Part shown: one piece after another, positions 37,184 to 47,074 of the stretch | Layout: each line of letters opens with the position of its first letter | Position numbering within the stretch: position 1 is the stretch's first letter | Source of the DNA: Mesorhizobium huakuii | Lineage (GTDB): Bacteria; Pseudomonadota; Alphaproteobacteria; Rhizobiales; Rhizobiaceae | Direction of reading: 5' to 3' | NCBI RefSeq assembly: GCF_014189455.1 | Contig: NZ_CP050296.1 | Coordinates: 4,646,001 to 4,710,000 of the forward strand | DNA length: 64,000 nucleotides | The notes under the pieces: generated by a model | Seen by the model: the letters and a program-made list of their open reading frames with translations, nothing else | What the model was told of the DNA's origin: nothing | Database searches by the model: none | Program-made: the position numbers and the translations under genes

Positions 37184-38260
37184 ATGATCAAGAAACAAGA
37201 CAGACGCCTGAGAGTCGGTGTGCTCGGTTGCGGCCCGATCGCGCAGTTCGCGCATCTGCAATCCTGCGCCAAGGCCGCCAATGCCGACCTCTACGCCATC
37301 TGCGACGCGGCGCCCGATCTGCTCGCCCGCATGGGCGCCACCTACGAACCACAGAAGATGTATGCCGACTATGACGCCATGCTCGCCGATCCCGAGCTGG
37401 AGGCGGTGATCGTCGCCACGTCTGACGCCTATCACGTGCCGATGTCGATCAAGGCGCTCGATGCCGGCAAGCATGTTCTCTGTGAAAAGCCGATCGGCAC
37501 TTCGGTGGAAGAAGGCGAGGCGCTGGCGGCGGCCGTGAAGCGTTCGGGCAAGGTGCTGCAGGTCGGCCACATGAAGCGCTTCGACCCGGCGCTGGAGGCC
37601 GCGCGCGACTTCGTCCGCGACGAGATGGGCGAGGTGCTGGCGCTGAAGGCTTGGTATTGCGATTCCACCCACCGCTACACCAACACCGACGCCATTCAGC
37701 CGCTGCCGGTCACCAGCAAGCTGGCGAGGAAACCTTCGGGCAATCCGAAGGCTGACCTCAGGCAATATTTCATGCTGGCGCACGGCTCGCATCTCGTCGA
37801 TACCGCGCGCTTCCTGTGCGGCGAAATCACCGCCGTGCGCGCGCGCCTCAACGAGCGCTTCGGCGCCTATTGCTGGTTCGTCGAAACCGAATTCGTCAGC
37901 GGCGCGCTCGGCCATCTCGATCTGACCGTCGCCGTGCGCATGGACTGGCACGAAGGGTTCCAGCTCTATGGTGAGAACGGCTCGGTCATCGCCAAGACAT
38001 TCAACCCCTGGTACTTCCGCGCCAGCGAGGTCGATATCTTCCATGAAAAGGACGCGACCTCGCGCAAACCGCTCGGCGCCGACGGCCATTTCTTCCGCCG
38101 CCAGTTGGAAGGCCTTGCCGACACCGTGCTGAACGGCGCGACGATGCGCGGCGCCAATGTCGAGGACGGCATCGCCTCGATCCGCGCCATGGTCGCCATT
38201 GCCCGCTCCGTGGAAACGGGCGAGCGGGTCGAACTTGCCTCCGTCTCGGGTGCGGTCTGA
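37184..38260 (+). CDS. Gfo/Idh/MocA-family oxidoreductase
   Basis: NAD(P)-dependent sugar or polyol dehydrogenase of 358 residues. The Rossmann motif is VGVLGCGPIAQ near residue 12, the catalytic lysine is in HVLCEKPIGTS near residue 98, and the C-terminal domain has MLAHGSHLVDTARFLCG with the conserved aspartate and histidine. It starts 11 bases after the isomerase gene and its stop overlaps the next start (TGATG). It is distinct from the Gfo/Idh/MocA protein at 27718-28866. Confidence 0.88.
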   Translation: MIKKQDRRLRVGVLGCGPIAQFAHLQSCAKAANADLYAICDAAPDLLARMGATYEPQKMYADYDAMLADPELEAVIVATSDAYHVPMSIKALDAGKHVLCEKPIGTSVEEGEALAAAVKRSGKVLQVGHMKRFDPALEAARDFVRDEMGEVLALKAWYCDSTHRYTNTDAIQPLPVTSKLARKPSGNPKADLRQYFMLAHGSHLVDTARFLCGEITAVRARLNERFGAYCWFVETEFVSGALGHLDLTVAVRMDWHEGFQLYGENGSVIAKTFNPWYFRASEVDIFHEKDATSRKPLGADGHFFRRQLEGLADTVLNGATMRGANVEDGIASIRAMVAIARSVETGERVELASVSGAV

Positions 38261-39078
38261 TGCGCCTCGGCATCTTCGCCAAGACCTTTGCGGGCACTGA
38301 CCCCGCCGCCGTGCTGGCTGCGGTGAAGCAGGCCGGATATGAGACGACGCAATTCAACCTCGCCTGCGCCGGCCTGCCGTCAATGCCGGATGCGGTACCA
38401 GCGGATGCCATCGCTTCCATCCGCGCTGCCGCACAGTCGACAGGCGTTTCGCTTGCAGCACTCTCGGGCACCTACAATATGGCGCATCCCGACAGGGCCG
38501 TGCGCGACGATGGCCTGAGGCGCCTCGCCGTCGTCATCAAGACGGCAGCATCCCTCGGTATCCCGCTGGTCACGCTCTGCACCGGCTCGCGCAATATTGC
38601 CGATCAATGGGCCTATCATCCCGAAAATGCCACGCCTTCTGCCTGGTTCGACATGGCTGCCGAAATGGGCAAGGCGCTGGCGCTGGCCGAAGATGCCGGC
38701 GTCGATCTCGGCATCGAGCCTGAGCAGGCCAACATCGTCACCTCGGCCAGGGACGCGACGCGTCTGATCGCCGACATGCGTTCCAGGCATCTGAAGATCG
38801 TGCTCGATCCGGCCAATTTGTTCGAGCACGCGATAGCGGACGAGGCACGCGCCATCGTCGCCGCCGCGATCTACGAGGCCGCCGGCCACATCGCCATGGC
38901 GCACGCCAAGGACCGGCATGGCGACGGCCGCTTCGCCACGGCAGGGCAAGGCATCGTCGATTTTCCGGATTTCGTCGCGCGGCTGAAGGCCGTGGGTTTC
39001 GATGGAGCGCTGGTCACGCACGGGCTGTCCTCTGATGAGGCCCCTGGCGTCGCCGCCTTCCTGCGGGGGCTGCTCTGA
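38260..39078 (+). CDS. Sugar phosphate isomerase/epimerase (TIM barrel)
   Basis: Second xylose-isomerase-like barrel of the operon, 272 residues. MRLGIFAKTFAGTDPAAVLA begins the barrel; likely metal ligands are in VDLGIEPEQANIV, LKIVLDPANLFEH and IAMAHAKDRHGDG. The protein resembles the hydroxypyruvate isomerase/tagatose epimerase group. It overlaps the dehydrogenase before it and the hydrolase after it by one base each (TGATG), so it is part of the same transcript. Confidence 0.82.
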   Translation: MRLGIFAKTFAGTDPAAVLAAVKQAGYETTQFNLACAGLPSMPDAVPADAIASIRAAAQSTGVSLAALSGTYNMAHPDRAVRDDGLRRLAVVIKTAASLGIPLVTLCTGSRNIADQWAYHPENATPSAWFDMAAEMGKALALAEDAGVDLGIEPEQANIVTSARDATRLIADMRSRHLKIVLDPANLFEHAIADEARAIVAAAIYEAAGHIAMAHAKDRHGDGRFATAGQGIVDFPDFVARLKAVGFDGALVTHGLSSDEAPGVAAFLRGLL

Positions 39079-39911
39079 TGAGTGCGGCGCCAACGATCCT
39101 GCTGCGCGACGATGCCGCGCTTCGTGTCTTCGACACCGGGCAGGGCAGGCTTCCCGTCGTCTTCCAGCATGGTCTCGGTGGCGATGCCGCCCAGGCGGCG
39201 CAGAATTTTCCTGACCAACCATCATACCGCCGGCTGACCGTCGAATGCCGCGCGCAGGGCGGCTCCGGCGCCGGCAGCAAGCGTCCGTTTTCGATCGCCA
39301 TGTTCGCCGACGATGTGCTGGCCGCCGCTGATGCGGCTGGACTCGACCGCTTCGTGGCCGGTGGCATTTCGATGGGAGCGGCGATCGCGCTGCACCTCGC
39401 GAGCCGGCACCCTGACCGTATCCTTGGCCTGGTGTTCGTGCGTCCCGCCTGGGCCTTCGACGCAGCACCACAAAACATGCGCCCTTACGTCGAAGTAGCC
39501 GAACTCATCCGTCGGCTTCCACTGGCTGAAGCGCGAGACGCCTTCGCGTCCTCCGCGACAGCGGCCCGCTTTCGCACAGAGGCGCCGGACAATCTCGCCT
39601 CGCTGCTCGGCTTTTTTGCCCGTGAAAACGCGGTTGTCTTTGCCGAGGTGATGCAGGCGATCGCTAATGACGGGCCTGGCGTGACGCAGGCGGAAGCCGC
39701 CAGCCTCGCAATCCCCACGCTGGTCATCGGCAGCGGGATCGATCTCGTCCATCCCTTGGCGACCGCGCACGAGCTTGCCGCGACCATCCCCAATGCCGCC
39801 TTCGCCGAGGTGACGCCGAAAGCAGCAGACAAGGATCACCATTTCGCCGAAATCCGCGCCGCTATCGGCGGCTTTCTCGACAGAAATTTCAACAACCAGG
39901 ACCAATCATGA
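39078..39911 (+). CDS. Alpha/beta hydrolase
   Basis: Hydrolase of 277 residues with an FQHGLGG oxyanion motif, nucleophile GGISMGAAI near residue 96, an acid near VIGSGIDLVHP and a histidine candidate in DKDHHFAEI. In a sugar operon it could be a lactonase or esterase. Start overlaps the preceding stop (TGATG), and its stop overlaps the epimerase-like gene start by ATGA. The substrate is unknown. Confidence 0.8.
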   Translation: MSAAPTILLRDDAALRVFDTGQGRLPVVFQHGLGGDAAQAAQNFPDQPSYRRLTVECRAQGGSGAGSKRPFSIAMFADDVLAAADAAGLDRFVAGGISMGAAIALHLASRHPDRILGLVFVRPAWAFDAAPQNMRPYVEVAELIRRLPLAEARDAFASSATAARFRTEAPDNLASLLGFFARENAVVFAEVMQAIANDGPGVTQAEAASLAIPTLVIGSGIDLVHPLATAHELAATIPNAAFAEVTPKAADKDHHFAEIRAAIGGFLDRNFNNQDQS

Positions 39912-40630
39912 CTTCAAAGCCCCTGTCAGGCCCCGCCGCCATCGCCGCGTTGCCACACGATCGCTTGATCGCCGAATTTTCGCTCTGGTCGGCCAATCTC
40001 GCCAACTTCGAGAGCGACCTGAAACGGATCGAACCTCATGTCGATCTGCATCACATCGACGTCGCGGACGGTCATTTCGCGCCGTCCTTCCTGTTCTTCC
40101 CCGATCTCGTCGCCCGCATCGCCGGGCTGACGGCCAAACCCATCCACGTCCATCTGATGGTCGATGATGCGATCGTCGAAGCACAGACGCGCCAGTTCAT
40201 CGAGGCCGGCGCCGACATGATCAGCGTCCATGCCGAAAACGGCGAGGCGGGATTGCGCGCCGTGCGGCTGGCACGCGAACTCGGCGCCGAAGCCGGCGTC
40301 GTGCTCAGGCTGGAGACGCCGGTCGAGGCGGTGACGCCTTTCGTCTCCGAGGTCGCCTTCGTCACGCTTCTGGGCACGGCGATCGGCGTCAAGGGCCAGA
40401 GCCTGTCGGAGAAAGCCTGCGACAGGCTGGGCGCCGCCCGTGCGATTCTGAGAAAGGCCGGCCGCGAGGCGGCCGTCGTTCTTGCTGCCGATGGCGGCAT
40501 CCGCCACGAGACGGTGCCCTTGCTGCGCGCGGCCGGCGCCGAAACCGTGGTTCTCGGTTCGCTCGCCTTTGGTGACAAGGATCTCGCCGGCCGCATCGGC
40601 TGGCTGCATGGGCTGAAGGTTGCGGCATGA
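39908..40630 (+). CDS. Ribulose-phosphate 3-epimerase family protein
   Basis: TIM-barrel epimerase of the RPE family, 240 residues. It keeps the family motifs in altered form: LHHIDVADGHFAPS for the usual LDVMDGHFVPN, PIHVHLMVDD for the metal histidine strand, and AADGGIRHETVPLLRAAGAE for the phosphate-binding end. The divergence suggests a different sugar phosphate from D-ribulose 5-phosphate, for example an allulose- or keto-pentose-type substrate. It overlaps the genes on both sides by ATGA. Confidence 0.82.
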   Translation: MTSKPLSGPAAIAALPHDRLIAEFSLWSANLANFESDLKRIEPHVDLHHIDVADGHFAPSFLFFPDLVARIAGLTAKPIHVHLMVDDAIVEAQTRQFIEAGADMISVHAENGEAGLRAVRLARELGAEAGVVLRLETPVEAVTPFVSEVAFVTLLGTAIGVKGQSLSEKACDRLGAARAILRKAGREAAVVLAADGGIRHETVPLLRAAGAETVVLGSLAFGDKDLAGRIGWLHGLKVAA

Positions 40631-41646
40631 CCAATGAAGCCGCCCTCGCGATCGATCTTGGCGGCACCGAGCTTCGTGCCGCCCTGGTCGACCGTGACGG
40701 CAAGATCCTGGCCTTCGCCGCCGTGCCGACACAGGCACAGGCCGGCCCCGACGTGGTGATCGGCCAGATCGAGGCGCTGGCCGCGACCGTGCATGCCGAG
40801 GCGCCAGGCCTCGCCATTGTCGGCGTCGGCGTCGGCGCGCCGGGGCCGCTCGATCCGCTGGCCGGCATCGCCGTCGGTCCGCCGACGCTCGCCGGCTGGC
40901 AGGATGTGCCGCTGGCCGACATCCTCGAGCGCCGGCTCGGCCTGCCGGTGCGGTTGGAGAACGACGCCAACGCGGCCGCACTCGGCGAATGGCGTTTCGG
41001 CGCCGGCCACGGCGCTCGCTCGCTGGTCTTCGTGACTGTGTCGACCGGCATTGGCGGTGGCGTCGTTGCCGACGGGCGCATCCTGCACGGCCGCCGCGGG
41101 CTGGCCGCCGAGATCGGCCATATGACCATCACCAATGAGGGCGAGCGCTGCGTCTGTGGTGTCGTCGGCTGCTTCGAAGCCATCGCCTCGGGCACGGCAC
41201 TTGGCCGCCGCGCCAATGCCGCGACATCAGCCTTCGACGGCTCGACGCTGCGCCGCCTCTCCGCCAATGCCGAGGTCACGGGTCGCCATGTGGTCGAGGC
41301 GGCAAGGCTGCAGGACGACCTCGCTCTGGCCTTGCTCGAGGAGGAGGCGCGCTGGCTGGGCGTCGGCTTCACCAACCTCTTGCATCTCTATTCGCCGGAC
41401 GTGCTGGTCGTTGGCGGCGGCATCGCCAATGGGCTAGACCTGATGCATCCGGTTATCGAGGCGACCATCCGCCAGCGCGCCATGCGCGCCTATCGCGACG
41501 TGCCGATCGTCCAGGCGCAGCTCGGCCGCCATGCCGGGCTGGTCGGCGCCGCCAGCCTTGTGCTGTTCGATGATGGCAGCCTGGCCGCCCGCATGCCTGT
41601 CGGTCCAAGCACGTTCCCGGAAGCGCGGAGGGACTTCAATGGCTGA
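40627..41646 (+). CDS. ROK-family sugar kinase
   Basis: ATP-dependent sugar kinase (no N-terminal DNA-binding domain), 339 residues. The ATP motif is AIDLGGTELRAALVD, the catalytic aspartate is in LENDANAAALGE, and the ROK zinc site is EIGHMTI with CVCGVVGCFEAIASG, where all three cysteines of CxCGxxGC are present. It is the last gene of the 36351-41646 operon and probably makes the phosphorylated sugar used by the epimerase. A strong hairpin follows at 41660-41692. Confidence 0.9.
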   Translation: MTNEAALAIDLGGTELRAALVDRDGKILAFAAVPTQAQAGPDVVIGQIEALAATVHAEAPGLAIVGVGVGAPGPLDPLAGIAVGPPTLAGWQDVPLADILERRLGLPVRLENDANAAALGEWRFGAGHGARSLVFVTVSTGIGGGVVADGRILHGRRGLAAEIGHMTITNEGERCVCGVVGCFEAIASGTALGRRANAATSAFDGSTLRRLSANAEVTGRHVVEAARLQDDLALALLEEEARWLGVGFTNLLHLYSPDVLVVGGGIANGLDLMHPVIEATIRQRAMRAYRDVPIVQAQLGRHAGLVGAASLVLFDDGSLAARMPVGPSTFPEARRDFNG

Positions 41647-41659
41647 CACGTCAACGTAA

Positions 41660-41692
41660 AAATGGCCGGAGGCGCGATGCCTCCGGCCATTT
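41660..41692. terminator. Bidirectional terminator between the ROK gene and dctA
   Basis: AAATGGCCGGAGGC at 41660-41673 pairs perfectly with GCCTCCGGCCATTT at 41679-41692 around a 5-base loop. A-rich and T-rich edges lie on either side, and it sits in the 64-base gap between two convergent genes. Confidence 0.88.
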
Positions 41693-41710
41693 GGTGTGCG
41701 ACCGCGCGGA

Positions 41711-43039
41711 TTACTCGGCGGGAACGACATCCGCCGGCAGGCTGTCGTCGGCCGTGCCGGCCAGGGCTCTCGCCAGCTTGGCCTCGTCGAGCTCGCCTTC
41801 CCAGCGGGCGACAACCAGCGTGGCGACGGCATTGCCGATGAAGTTGGTCAGCGCCCGGCATTCCGACATGAAGCGGTCGACGCCGAGGATCAGCGCCATG
41901 CCGGCGACCGGCACCGACGGCACCACCGAAAGCGTCGCGGCCAGCGTGATGAAGCCGGCTCCCGTGATGCCGGCGGCACCTTTGGACGAGAGCATCGCCA
42001 CCAGCAGCAGCAGGATCTGGTCGCCCATCGACAGGTGGATGTTCGTCGCCTGGGCGATGAACAGCGCGGCAAGCGTCATGTAGATGTTGGTGCCGTCGAG
42101 GTTGAAGGAATAGCCGGTCGGGATGACCAGTCCGACCACCGAGCGCTTGGCGCCGGCCTTTTCCATCTTCTCCATCAGCGAGGGCAGGGCCGCTTCCGAC
42201 GAGGAGGTGCCCAGCACCAGCAGCAGCTCTTCCTTGATGTAGCGCAGCAGCGACAGGATGGAGAAGCCGTTGTAACGGCAGACCGCACCCAGCACGACGA
42301 ACACGAACAGCAGCGACGTCGCGTAGAAAGTGCCGACCAGCATGGCGAGGTTGATGACCGAGCCGATGCCGTATTTGCCAATGGTGAAGGCCATGGCGCC
42401 GAAGGCGCCGATCGGGGCTGCCTTCATCAGCACGCTGACCAGCTTGAACATCGGCGCCATCAGCGCCTGCAGGAAGTTGAGCACCGGCGCGCCCCTGTCG
42501 CCGACCAGCGCCAGCGCGATGCCGAACAGCACCGAGAAGAACAGCACCTGCAAGATGTCGCCATCGGCGAAGGCGCCGACGATCGTGCTTGGGATGATGT
42601 TTATCAGGAAGCCGGTGACCGACTGGTCATGCGCTTTGGCGGCATAGGTGTTGACGGTCGAGGCATCGAGCGTGGCCGGGTCGATGTTGAAGCCGGCGCC
42701 CGGCTGAACGACATTGGCGACGACGAGGCCGATGATCAGCGCCAGCGTCGAGAAGGTGAGGAAGTAGAGCATCGCCTTGCCGGCGACGCGGCCGACCTTC
42801 TGCAGGTCGCTCATGCCGGCGATGCCGGTCGCGACCGTCAGGAAGATGACCGGGGCGATGATCATCTTGACCAGCTTGATGAAGGCGTCGCCGAGCGGCT
42901 TCATGCTCTCGCCGACAGACGGATAGTAGTGGCCGAGCAAGATGCCGACGGTGATCGCCACCAGCACCTGCACGTAGAGTTGGGCATAGAGGGGCTTGCG
43001 CTGCGCGGCAGGCGCGCCCGATTGGTCTGCGATGTGCAT
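41711..43039 (-). CDS. dctA: C4-dicarboxylate transport protein DctA
   Basis: Inner-membrane cation symporter for succinate, fumarate and malate, needed by rhizobia to fuel nitrogen fixation in nodules. The 442 residues match rhizobial DctA (about 441). Family motifs include the serine-rich [17 protein letters not shown] re-entrant loop, [19 protein letters not shown] and [18 protein letters not shown]. It reads leftward from a sigma-54 promoter at 43129-43144 and is divergent from dctBD. Confidence 0.97.
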   Translation of the reverse strand: MHIADQSGAPAAQRKPLYAQLYVQVLVAITVGILLGHYYPSVGESMKPLGDAFIKLVKMIIAPVIFLTVATGIAGMSDLQKVGRVAGKAMLYFLTFSTLALIIGLVVANVVQPGAGFNIDPATLDASTVNTYAAKAHDQSVTGFLINIIPSTIVGAFADGDILQVLFFSVLFGIALALVGDRGAPVLNFLQALMAPMFKLVSVLMKAAPIGAFGAMAFTIGKYGIGSVINLAMLVGTFYATSLLFVFVVLGAVCRYNGFSILSLLRYIKEELLLVLGTSSSEAALPSLMEKMEKAGAKRSVVGLVIPTGYSFNLDGTNIYMTLAALFIAQATNIHLSMGDQILLLLVAMLSSKGAAGITGAGFITLAATLSVVPSVPVAGMALILGVDRFMSECRALTNFIGNAVATLVVARWEGELDEAKLARALAGTADDSLPADVVPAE

Positions 43040-43128
43040 CGATCTCTCCCTGGCCGGATGGACGGAACCCGCCCTGCGTGACTTCTCCCATCGCGGCGTT
43101 CCGGTCGCCCGCCGCTAGCAAGGAGTTT

Positions 43129-43144
43129 TGCAAGCGCTGTGCCA
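43129..43144 (-). promoter_or_regulatory. Sigma-54 promoter of dctA
   Basis: On the minus strand this reads TGGCAC-AGCGC-TTGCA, matching the -24/-12 consensus with GG and GC dinucleotides ten bases apart. It lies about 90 bases before the dctA start codon. Confidence 0.9.
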
Positions 43145-43206
43145 GATAGGTGAAAGCACGGAATCCCGGGATTCCGGGCGTTGTTCGGCATCCTTCGGCG
43201 GAAGCT

Positions 43207-43255
43207 TGTGCGGATTTCCGCACACGAGGCGTTTGCCTGGGCGGAATTTCGCATT
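43207..43255. promoter_or_regulatory. Two DctD upstream activating sites
   Basis: Site one, 43207-43224, is the near-perfect palindrome TGTGCGGATTTCCGCACA. Site two, 43238-43255, is a weaker copy, TGGGCGGAATTTCGCATT. The pair of a strong and a weak tandem site some 70-110 bases upstream of the sigma-54 promoter is the arrangement known for rhizobial dctA. Confidence 0.85.
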
Positions 43256-43283
43256 AGAGTGACGGCGAGGCCGCTAGAAAAGT

Positions 43284-45206
43284 GTGAGCGCTTTCCCTTG
43301 GGAATTGCGTCAAAACGAAAGAAGGAGAGGGCAGACGCTGCAGGCAGGCACCGACAGTGGTCCAGCAGGGTCTGCCGGCCGTGAAATGCTGCGCGAGGTG
43401 GTGGCGCGGCTGCGCGATGGCCGCTGGCTTGTCGTCGTTGTTGCCCTGGCGATCATGGCGGGCGCAATCGCTATGGCGGGGCGCATCGCCACCGGCCAGG
43501 CGACCAATGACTTGCGCGATAGCGCGCTCGCCGCTCTGCCGCTGGCGGCGGGAACGCTGACCGGCGAAATCGAAAAGCAGCGCCTGGTGCCGCTGGTGCT
43601 GGCCCGCGACGATGCCGTGCGCGGGGCGCTGCGCCGGGCCGGGACGATGCAGGAAGCGGCCCTCAACGACAAGCTCAAGGCGATTGCCGGCGATGCCTCG
43701 GCGTCCGCCATCTATGTCATCGACACGGCGGGCATCGCCATATCGGCCAGCAATGCCGGCGAGCCGACGAGCTTTGTCGGCATCGACTATAATTTTCGCC
43801 ACTATTTCAACGAGGCCATGGCCAAGGGCGCGGCCAGCCAGTATGGGCTCGGCACAATCAGCGGCCGGCCGGGTCTCTATCTTTCGAGCCGCGTTGACGA
43901 CAACGGCAAGCCGCTGGGCGTGGCGGTGTTGAAGGTCGAACTTGACGGTGTCGAAGCCAATTGGCGCTCCAGCGGGTTCCTGGTTTTCGTCACCGACGAA
44001 CGCGGCGTCGTGCTGGCCACCAGTGAGCCCGAATGGCGGTTTCATGCGCTGGCGCCACTGTCCGCCCAGGATGCCGCCGCCGCCCATGAGCAGCTGCAGC
44101 TGACGGACGCCGCCTTCGAACCGCTGCCGATACGGCGCGGTGCCGGTGACGACCTGGCGACGATCGACGGTTCGGGAAAGCCACGCCAGTTCGTCGAGGT
44201 GGTGCAGGACCTGCCCGGTGCGGTGCCCGGCTGGCGCCTCTGGCTGTTGACGCCCGCCGACGCCGCCCTCTCATCCGCCGCCAACACGGCGCGGTTGACG
44301 ACGCTGCTCGGGCTGCTGCTGACCGGCCTGCTTGCCTACGTATTCACAAGGCGCCGCCGCACCCGCCGTCTGCGGCAGGAGGCGCTGGCGCGCATGAATG
44401 CCGAACTCGAAAGCCGGGTCAGCACACGGACAGCCGAACTGACGCGCTCCAACACCGCGCTCGCCGGCGAAATCGCCGAGCGCGAAAATGCCGAGGCCAA
44501 GGTCCGCCGGCTGCGCGACGATCTCGCCCAGGCCAACCGGCTTTCCATCCTGGGCCAGATCGCCGCCGGCGTGGCGCATGAGATCAACCAGCCGGTCGCC
44601 GCCATCCGCACCTATGCCGAGAATGCCGGCCGCTTCCTCGAAACCGGCAAGACCGAACCGGCAAGCGGCAATCTGACATCGATCGTCTCGATGACCGAAC
44701 GCATCGGCGCCATCACCAATACGCTGCGCACCTTCGCCCGCCGGCCGGGTGTCGCCGCTTCGCCCTTGCCGGTGCGCGAGGCGATCGACGGCGCGCTGTC
44801 GCTGCTGTCCGGCCGCATCCGCGATTCCGGCGTCACCATCGTCAAGCCGCAAGGCAACCAATCGCCGATGGTGATGGCGAGCCGCATCCGGCTGGAACAG
44901 ATCCTGGTCAACCTGTTGCAGAATGCGCTGGACGCAATGAAGGACCAGCCCGATCCCCGCATCGAGATCGAACTCGCCGAGCGCGACGATCGGGTGTTGA
45001 TCTCGGTGCGCGACAACGGCCCCGGCCTCGGGCCAGAAGCGGCCGGCAATCTGTTCATGCCGTTCCAGACCACCAAGGAGAAGGGGCTCGGCCTCGGGCT
45101 GGTGATCTCGCAGGAGATCGCCCAGGAATTGGGCGGCACCTTGCGGCTCGATCCCGAAAGCGTCAAAGGCGCATCCTTCACCATCGATTTGAGGCGAATA
45201 GAATGA
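43284..45206 (+). CDS. dctB: C4-dicarboxylate sensor histidine kinase DctB
   Basis: Membrane sensor that detects dicarboxylates with DctA and phosphorylates DctD. After a short leader a first helix ([18 protein letters not shown]) leads to a periplasmic sensor region of about 270 residues with PAS-like pattern [17 protein letters not shown], then a second helix ([17 protein letters not shown]), the H-box [21 protein letters not shown]-box [14 protein letters not shown] and G-box [17 protein letters not shown]. The GTG at 43284 gives 640 residues; ATG 43386 would give 606, closer to some homologues, so the start is uncertain. It overlaps dctD by ATGA. Confidence 0.93.
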   Translation: MSAFPWELRQNERRRGQTLQAGTDSGPAGSAGREMLREVVARLRDGRWLVVVVALAIMAGAIAMAGRIATGQATNDLRDSALAALPLAAGTLTGEIEKQRLVPLVLARDDAVRGALRRAGTMQEAALNDKLKAIAGDASASAIYVIDTAGIAISASNAGEPTSFVGIDYNFRHYFNEAMAKGAASQYGLGTISGRPGLYLSSRVDDNGKPLGVAVLKVELDGVEANWRSSGFLVFVTDERGVVLATSEPEWRFHALAPLSAQDAAAAHEQLQLTDAAFEPLPIRRGAGDDLATIDGSGKPRQFVEVVQDLPGAVPGWRLWLLTPADAALSSAANTARLTTLLGLLLTGLLAYVFTRRRRTRRLRQEALARMNAELESRVSTRTAELTRSNTALAGEIAERENAEAKVRRLRDDLAQANRLSILGQIAAGVAHEINQPVAAIRTYAENAGRFLETGKTEPASGNLTSIVSMTERIGAITNTLRTFARRPGVAASPLPVREAIDGALSLLSGRIRDSGVTIVKPQGNQSPMVMASRIRLEQILVNLLQNALDAMKDQPDPRIEIELAERDDRVLISVRDNGPGLGPEAAGNLFMPFQTTKEKGLGLGLVISQEIAQELGGTLRLDPESVKGASFTIDLRRIE

Positions 45207-46588
45207 CCGACAAATCAGGGTTGGTCGCACTCGTCGACGACGATGCCGACCTGCTGCACGCCACCACGCAATTGCTCGAACTTGCCGGCTTCACTGTGGT
45301 CGCCCGCGATGCCGCTGAAACCGCACTAGCTGTCGTCGACAGGGACTTCGACGGCGTGGTCGTCAGCGACATCCGCATGCCGGGCATGAACGGGCTGCAG
45401 CTGTTCGACCGCATCAAGGCGATCGACCCTGATATACCGGTGATCCTGGTCACCGGCCATGGCGATGTCGATCTTGCCGTCGCCGCGCTCAAGGACGGCG
45501 TCTACGATTTCATCCCAAAACCCTATGCTGGCGACCGCCTTGTCGAGGCGCTGAAACGGGCGAGCGAAAAGCGGCGGCTGGTGATGGAGAACCGGCGGCT
45601 GCGCGAAGCCGCCGCGCTGGCCGCCGACGGCCTGCCGCTGATCGGCGAAGCGCCCGCCATCCGCCGGCTGCGCGAGACCTTGCGGCAGATCGCCGACATG
45701 GATGTCGACGTGCTGGTGGAAGGCGAGACCGGAACCGGCAAGGAAGTAGTGGCCGACCTCTTGCATCGGTGGGGCCGGCGCCGGGCCAAACCCTTCGTGG
45801 CGCTGAATTGCGGTGCCCTGCCGGAGACCGTCATCGAAAGCGAGCTGTTCGGCCACGAGGCCGGCGCATTCACCGGCGCGCAGCGGCGGCGGATCGGCCG
45901 TGTCGAGCATTCCAGCGGCGGCACGCTGTTCCTCGACGAGATCGAATCCATGCCGCCGGCTCTCCAGGTCAAGCTGCTGCGGGTGCTTGAAACGCGCAGC
46001 CTCACACCGCTCGGCTCGAACGAGATCCGGCGCCTCGATCTGAGGGTCGTGGCGGCGACGAAGGTCGATCTCGGCCGGCCCGACCAGCGCGGTGATTTTC
46101 GCGAGGACCTCTATTTCCGGCTCAACGTGGTGACGCTGCGCATTCCGCCTTTGCGCGAGCGGCGCGGCGACATCCCGATGCTGTTCGGCCATTTCCTCGG
46201 CAAGGCCGCCGAGCGCTTCGGTCGGCCCGTCGCCAAAATGAACGCCGCGGTCAGTGACCATCTCCAGGCGCATGCATGGCCGGGCAATGTCCGCGAACTC
46301 GCCCATTTCGCCGATCGCGTCGCCCTTGGCCTCGGCCCGGACGACGAGATGAGGGCGGTCTCCCCGCAATCGGCGGAGCCAGCGGCCTCGCTGCCCGAAC
46401 GCGTCGGCCACTACGAGGCGCAGCTCATCCGCGATGCGCTGCGCGACCATGGCGGTGACGTGCGCGGCGCTATCGACGCGCTCGGCGTGCCGCGCAAGAC
46501 GTTTTACGACAAGCTCAAGCGCTACGGCATTGCCGCGTCCGAGTTCCGCAATGGCGGCGATCCGCACCCTGTTCGAGAGCAGACATAG
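45203..46588 (+). CDS. dctD: C4-dicarboxylate response regulator DctD (sigma-54 activator)
   Basis: NtrC-type activator of dctA, 461 residues. The receiver domain has the phosphoacceptor in [13 protein letters not shown] near residue 55 and the lysine in DFIPKPY. The AAA+ domain has Walker [17 protein letters not shown], the sigma-54-contacting GAFTGAQ loop and [12 protein letters not shown]. The C-terminal Fis-type helix-turn-helix is [20 protein letters not shown]. It overlaps dctB by ATGA. The DctD sites at 43207-43255 are its expected targets. Confidence 0.97.
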   Translation: MTDKSGLVALVDDDADLLHATTQLLELAGFTVVARDAAETALAVVDRDFDGVVVSDIRMPGMNGLQLFDRIKAIDPDIPVILVTGHGDVDLAVAALKDGVYDFIPKPYAGDRLVEALKRASEKRRLVMENRRLREAAALAADGLPLIGEAPAIRRLRETLRQIADMDVDVLVEGETGTGKEVVADLLHRWGRRRAKPFVALNCGALPETVIESELFGHEAGAFTGAQRRRIGRVEHSSGGTLFLDEIESMPPALQVKLLRVLETRSLTPLGSNEIRRLDLRVVAATKVDLGRPDQRGDFREDLYFRLNVVTLRIPPLRERRGDIPMLFGHFLGKAAERFGRPVAKMNAAVSDHLQAHAWPGNVRELAHFADRVALGLGPDDEMRAVSPQSAEPAASLPERVGHYEAQLIRDALRDHGGDVRGAIDALGVPRKTFYDKLKRYGIAASEFRNGGDPHPVREQT

Positions 46589-46651
46589 ATTGCGCCGGCC
46601 TCACGCCTCATAACTGTTCATCCCATCCAGCCGAGCCTTCCGGAAAGAGCC

Positions 46652-47074
46652 ATGAACACGACCCTCGAAACAACGGCAAACCCCTTGCCGCAAGACCTCA
46701 CCTTTCTCAGCGAACAGCTGACGGCGTTCAACGACGGCGATGTCGGTGCGTCGGAAAGAAAGGCGCTCGCGGTGTTCGTGCGCGACGAGGCTGGCGCGGT
46801 CGTTGCCGGGATTTCGGGTTACACGGCGTGGGGCTGGCTCTACGTGCAATGGCTGTGGGTCGATGAAAGGCTGCGCGGCCAGCAAATGGCCGGCCAGATG
46901 CTGGATGCGGCCGAGAAGGAGGCCGTGGCGCGCGGTTGCAACAACGCCTGGATCGACACCTTCAATCCCAACGCCGCCAAGGTCTACCAGCGCCAGGGCT
47001 ATCAGCCCTTCGGAACGCTGGCCGATTTCCCCGTCGGCCGCAGCCGCATCTTCCTGCAGAAGAGGCTGGCTTAA
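46652..47074 (+). CDS. GNAT-family N-acetyltransferase
   Basis: Small acetyltransferase of 140 residues. The acetyl-CoA pocket motif A is [20 protein letters not shown], followed by [27 protein letters not shown], typical of the RimI-like/YhbS group. GGAAAGAG precedes the ATG. It converges with anmK and the two genes overlap by 4 bases. The substrate is unknown; a link to cell-wall amino sugars is possible only by position. Confidence 0.85.
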   Translation: MNTTLETTANPLPQDLTFLSEQLTAFNDGDVGASERKALAVFVRDEAGAVVAGISGYTAWGWLYVQWLWVDERLRGQQMAGQMLDAAEKEAVARGCNNAWIDTFNPNAAKVYQRQGYQPFGTLADFPVGRSRIFLQKRLA

